Below, piece after piece: positions 62,877-64,000 of a stretch of 64,000 nt of DNA (position 1 is its first letter; each line of letters begins with the position of its first letter). The translations under genes and the position numbers were made by a program. The notes beneath the pieces were generated by a model. It had not been told where the DNA came from, did not search any database, and saw nothing but the letters and a program-made list of their open reading frames with translations. Origin of the DNA: Sphingobacterium spiritivorum ATCC 33861 (GTDB lineage Bacteria; Bacteroidota; Bacteroidia; Sphingobacteriales; Sphingobacteriaceae); contig NZ_GL379770.1 in assembly GCF_000143765.1 (NCBI RefSeq), forward strand, positions 1,514,903-1,578,902. The letters run 5' to 3'.

Positions 62877-62910
62877 AAAATAACTTCTTTTCATTAGTGA
62901 AGTTATTTTT
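62877..62910. terminator. orphan hairpin in the gap before tRNA-Pro
   Basis: AAAATAACTTC at 62877-62887 and GAAGTTATTTT at 62899-62909 pair perfectly over 11 bases, followed by T. No gene lies upstream on the forward strand between 62711 and here, and the 462-base gap up to the tRNA has no credible coding frame. Confidence 0.5.
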
Positions 62911-63144
62911 CACTATCAATTTGATTCCACACTGTCTGATAAAAGCAGATTAATTTAAATAATCAAAAATAGTATTTTTTTTATTTTCGTATTTATTTAA
63001 TGATATTTTTTTTCTCTAAAGTGTTTTTGTTTTGTCTTTTTTGAGGTCTATATGTAATAGTGAAGTTTATATAGCATTGATTAAGATGTTCAGGTTAAAT
63101 ATAGAATGGGATTATAAAAAATTTCAGGAAAGCAATCTGGAACA

Positions 63145-63169
63145 GAAAAAGCCAACTTTTGATTGGCTT
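63145..63169 (-). terminator. terminator of tRNA-Pro
   Basis: On the reverse strand AAGCCAA pairs with TTGGCTT around TCAAAAG (complement of 63149-63169), followed by TTTTT. It starts 3 bases after the tRNA 3' end. Confidence 0.85.
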
Positions 63170-63172
63170 ATG

Positions 63173-63246
63173 TCGGGATGGCCGGATTTGAACCGACGAC
63201 CTCCAGCACCCCATGCTGGCGCGATACCGGGCTACGCTACATCCCG
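63173..63246 (-). tRNA. tRNA-Pro(GGG)
   Basis: Reverse strand folds into a 74-base cloverleaf. Acceptor CGGGATG pairs with CATCCCG, discriminator A. The anticodon arm is CCAGC-ATGGGGT-GCTGG, which puts GGG at positions 34-36. The T loop reads GGTTCGAATCC. CCA is not encoded. It has a candidate promoter upstream and an intrinsic terminator immediately downstream, so it is transcribed alone. Confidence 0.96.
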
Positions 63247-63256
63247 AAAGGAAATA

Positions 63257-63287
63257 CAAATAAAGGAAAGAGAACGCTTATAATCAA
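63257..63287 (-). promoter_or_regulatory. promoter of tRNA-Pro
   Basis: On the reverse strand TTG (complement of 63285-63287) is followed after 20 bases by TTTATTTG (complement of 63257-63264), one mismatch from TAnnTTTG. It ends about 10 bases before the mature tRNA. Confidence 0.45.
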
Positions 63288-63321
63288 TTTTTTTTGATCA
63301 GATCCTGAGATTTTTATATTT

Positions 63322-63354
63322 ATCCGGAAGCATCAGATCTGAATGCTTCCGGAT
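63322..63354 (-). terminator. terminator of the ketoacyl synthase gene
   Basis: ATCCGGAAGCAT at 63322-63333 and ATGCTTCCGGAT at 63343-63354 pair perfectly over 12 bases around CAGATCTGA, just past the fabF stop on the reverse strand. Confidence 0.82.
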
Positions 63355-63394
63355 ATTAACAGACCCAAGTTTTTTGAGTGTTCAGAAAACTCTT

Positions 63395-64000
63395 TTAATC
63401 AGTATATTTTTTGAAAATAGAAGTTGCAATATGTCCACCGAATCCGAACGTATTATTCATTGCATAATGCAGCTCTTTTTGCTGCGCTTTTGCTAGCGTA
63501 AAATCAAATACATCTTTAAATTCCGGTTCGATTTCAACCGAATTGATGGTAGGAGGGATGATATTCTCCTGAACAGCTTTGATCGAAGCAATTGCTTCGA
63601 TTGCACCGGCAGCACCTAAGAGATGCCCTGTCATAGATTTTGTAGCACTGATATGTACATTGCTTTCTGCTCCGAAAACACGCAGGGCAGCTCTCAGTTC
63701 ACTCAGATCTCCCTGCGCTGTGGAAGTCGCATGTGTATTCAGATAACCTATATCCTGAGGTTGCAGGTTTGCATCTTCCAATGCCGCGAGCATGCCCAGA
63801 TAAGCGCCTTCACCTTCCGGATGTGTACCTGTCATATGGTAAGCATCTGCTGCCATTCCGCCACCTACGATTTCTGCAATAATAGTTGCACCTCTTTTCT
63901 TTGCACTTTCCAGATCTTCCAGTATCAGCGCTCCGGCACCTTCACCCATGACAAAGCCGTCCCTGTTTACGTCAAATGGTCTGGATGCATGCTCTGGGGC
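63395..64000 (-). CDS. fabF: 3-oxoacyl-ACP synthase II (partial, 3' part)
   Basis: The last 201 residues of a KAS II condensing enzyme of fatty-acid elongation. The frame continues past the window edge with APEHASRPFDVNRDGFVMGEGAGALILED, the usual segment after the active-site Cys (pieces DVNRDGFVMGEGAG shown). The first catalytic His is in LNTHATSTAQGDLSE, the second in ATKSMTGHLLGAAGA, and FGFGGHIAT near the end is the C-terminal signature. The active-site Cys and N-terminal half lie beyond 64000. An acpP gene upstream is likely but outside the window. Confidence 0.92.
   Translation of the reverse strand, partial: APEHASRPFDVNRDGFVMGEGAGALILEDLESAKKRGATIIAEIVGGGMAADAYHMTGTHPEGEGAYLGMLAALEDANLQPQDIGYLNTHATSTAQGDLSELRAALRVFGAESNVHISATKSMTGHLLGAAGAIEAIASIKAVQENIIPPTINSVEIEPEFKDVFDFTLAKAQQKELHYAMNNTFGFGGHIATSIFKKYTD

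Noticed and set aside
63032..63283. Forward-strand open frame of 83 codons near the window end.
   Set aside because: It runs straight through the complement of tRNA-Pro and its terminator and has no recognisable protein features.

Overview
The window looks like a chromosomal segment of a Bacteroidota species, most likely a Sphingobacterium-like member of the Sphingobacteriaceae. The evidence is in the genes: TonB-dependent receptors of SusC, Oar and siderophore type, a SusD lipoprotein, DUF4296, DUF4374 and fimbrillin-family lipoproteins, and a membrane-bound HTH regulator. Most starts lack a strong Shine-Dalgarno, and several promoters fit the Bacteroidota TTG-N19-TAnnTTTG pattern. The genus is an inference.

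Layout. 1-8.5 kb is housekeeping: a partial methyltransferase, aspartokinase, a DUF3298 lipoprotein, a GNAT acetyltransferase, the YggS-type PLP protein, a DUF4296 lipoprotein, MutS2, an MgtC-like protein and a PAP2 phosphatase. 8.9-14 kb holds an Oar-like receptor, the decayed C-terminus of a second receptor, an AT-rich HEIGH-type metalloprotease and a LOG protein. 15.2-22.9 kb is a four-gene operon (PI-PLC lipoprotein, SusC, SusD, and an AIM6-like phosphodiesterase fused to alkaline phosphatase). It reads as a capture-and-cleave system for a phosphorylated polar ligand such as phosphoinositol or glycerophosphodiester head groups. 22.9-26.9 kb is a siderophore receptor operon with a PepSY reductase-like protein, divergent from cydAB (27.0-29.4 kb). 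A candidate operator lies between the two.

29.5-38.5 kb is mixed: a frameshifted DUF1016 nuclease, DoxX, RecR, an MFS pump, a 5'-nucleotidase split over two genes, AlkB and an Ada-like alkylation repair pair, and a cluster of hairpin-rich intergenic repeats. 38.5-43.1 kb holds leucine-catabolism genes: carboxylase beta subunit on one strand; acyl-CoA dehydrogenase, HMG-CoA lyase and an enoyl-CoA hydratase on the other. 43.1-50.7 kb is a second metal-uptake locus in two divergent units, DUF4374 lipoprotein plus TonB receptor facing DUF4198, two small membrane proteins and a PepSY protein. It resembles the Xus xenosiderophore system of Bacteroides.

50.8-64 kb is accessory: OsmC, DUF1801, two related membrane proteins in tandem, DoxX, a Crp-like regulator, a 41-residue peptide gene with its own terminator, a SIR2-like protein, a Bcr/CflA pump with an AraC regulator, and a bestrophin. 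After these come a fimbrillin operon with upstream repeats and a membrane HTH regulator, tRNA-Pro(GGG) and the 3' part of fabF. Many genes are closed by strong hairpins, often shared by convergent units. I saw no CRISPR array, rRNA, prophage or complete insertion sequence.
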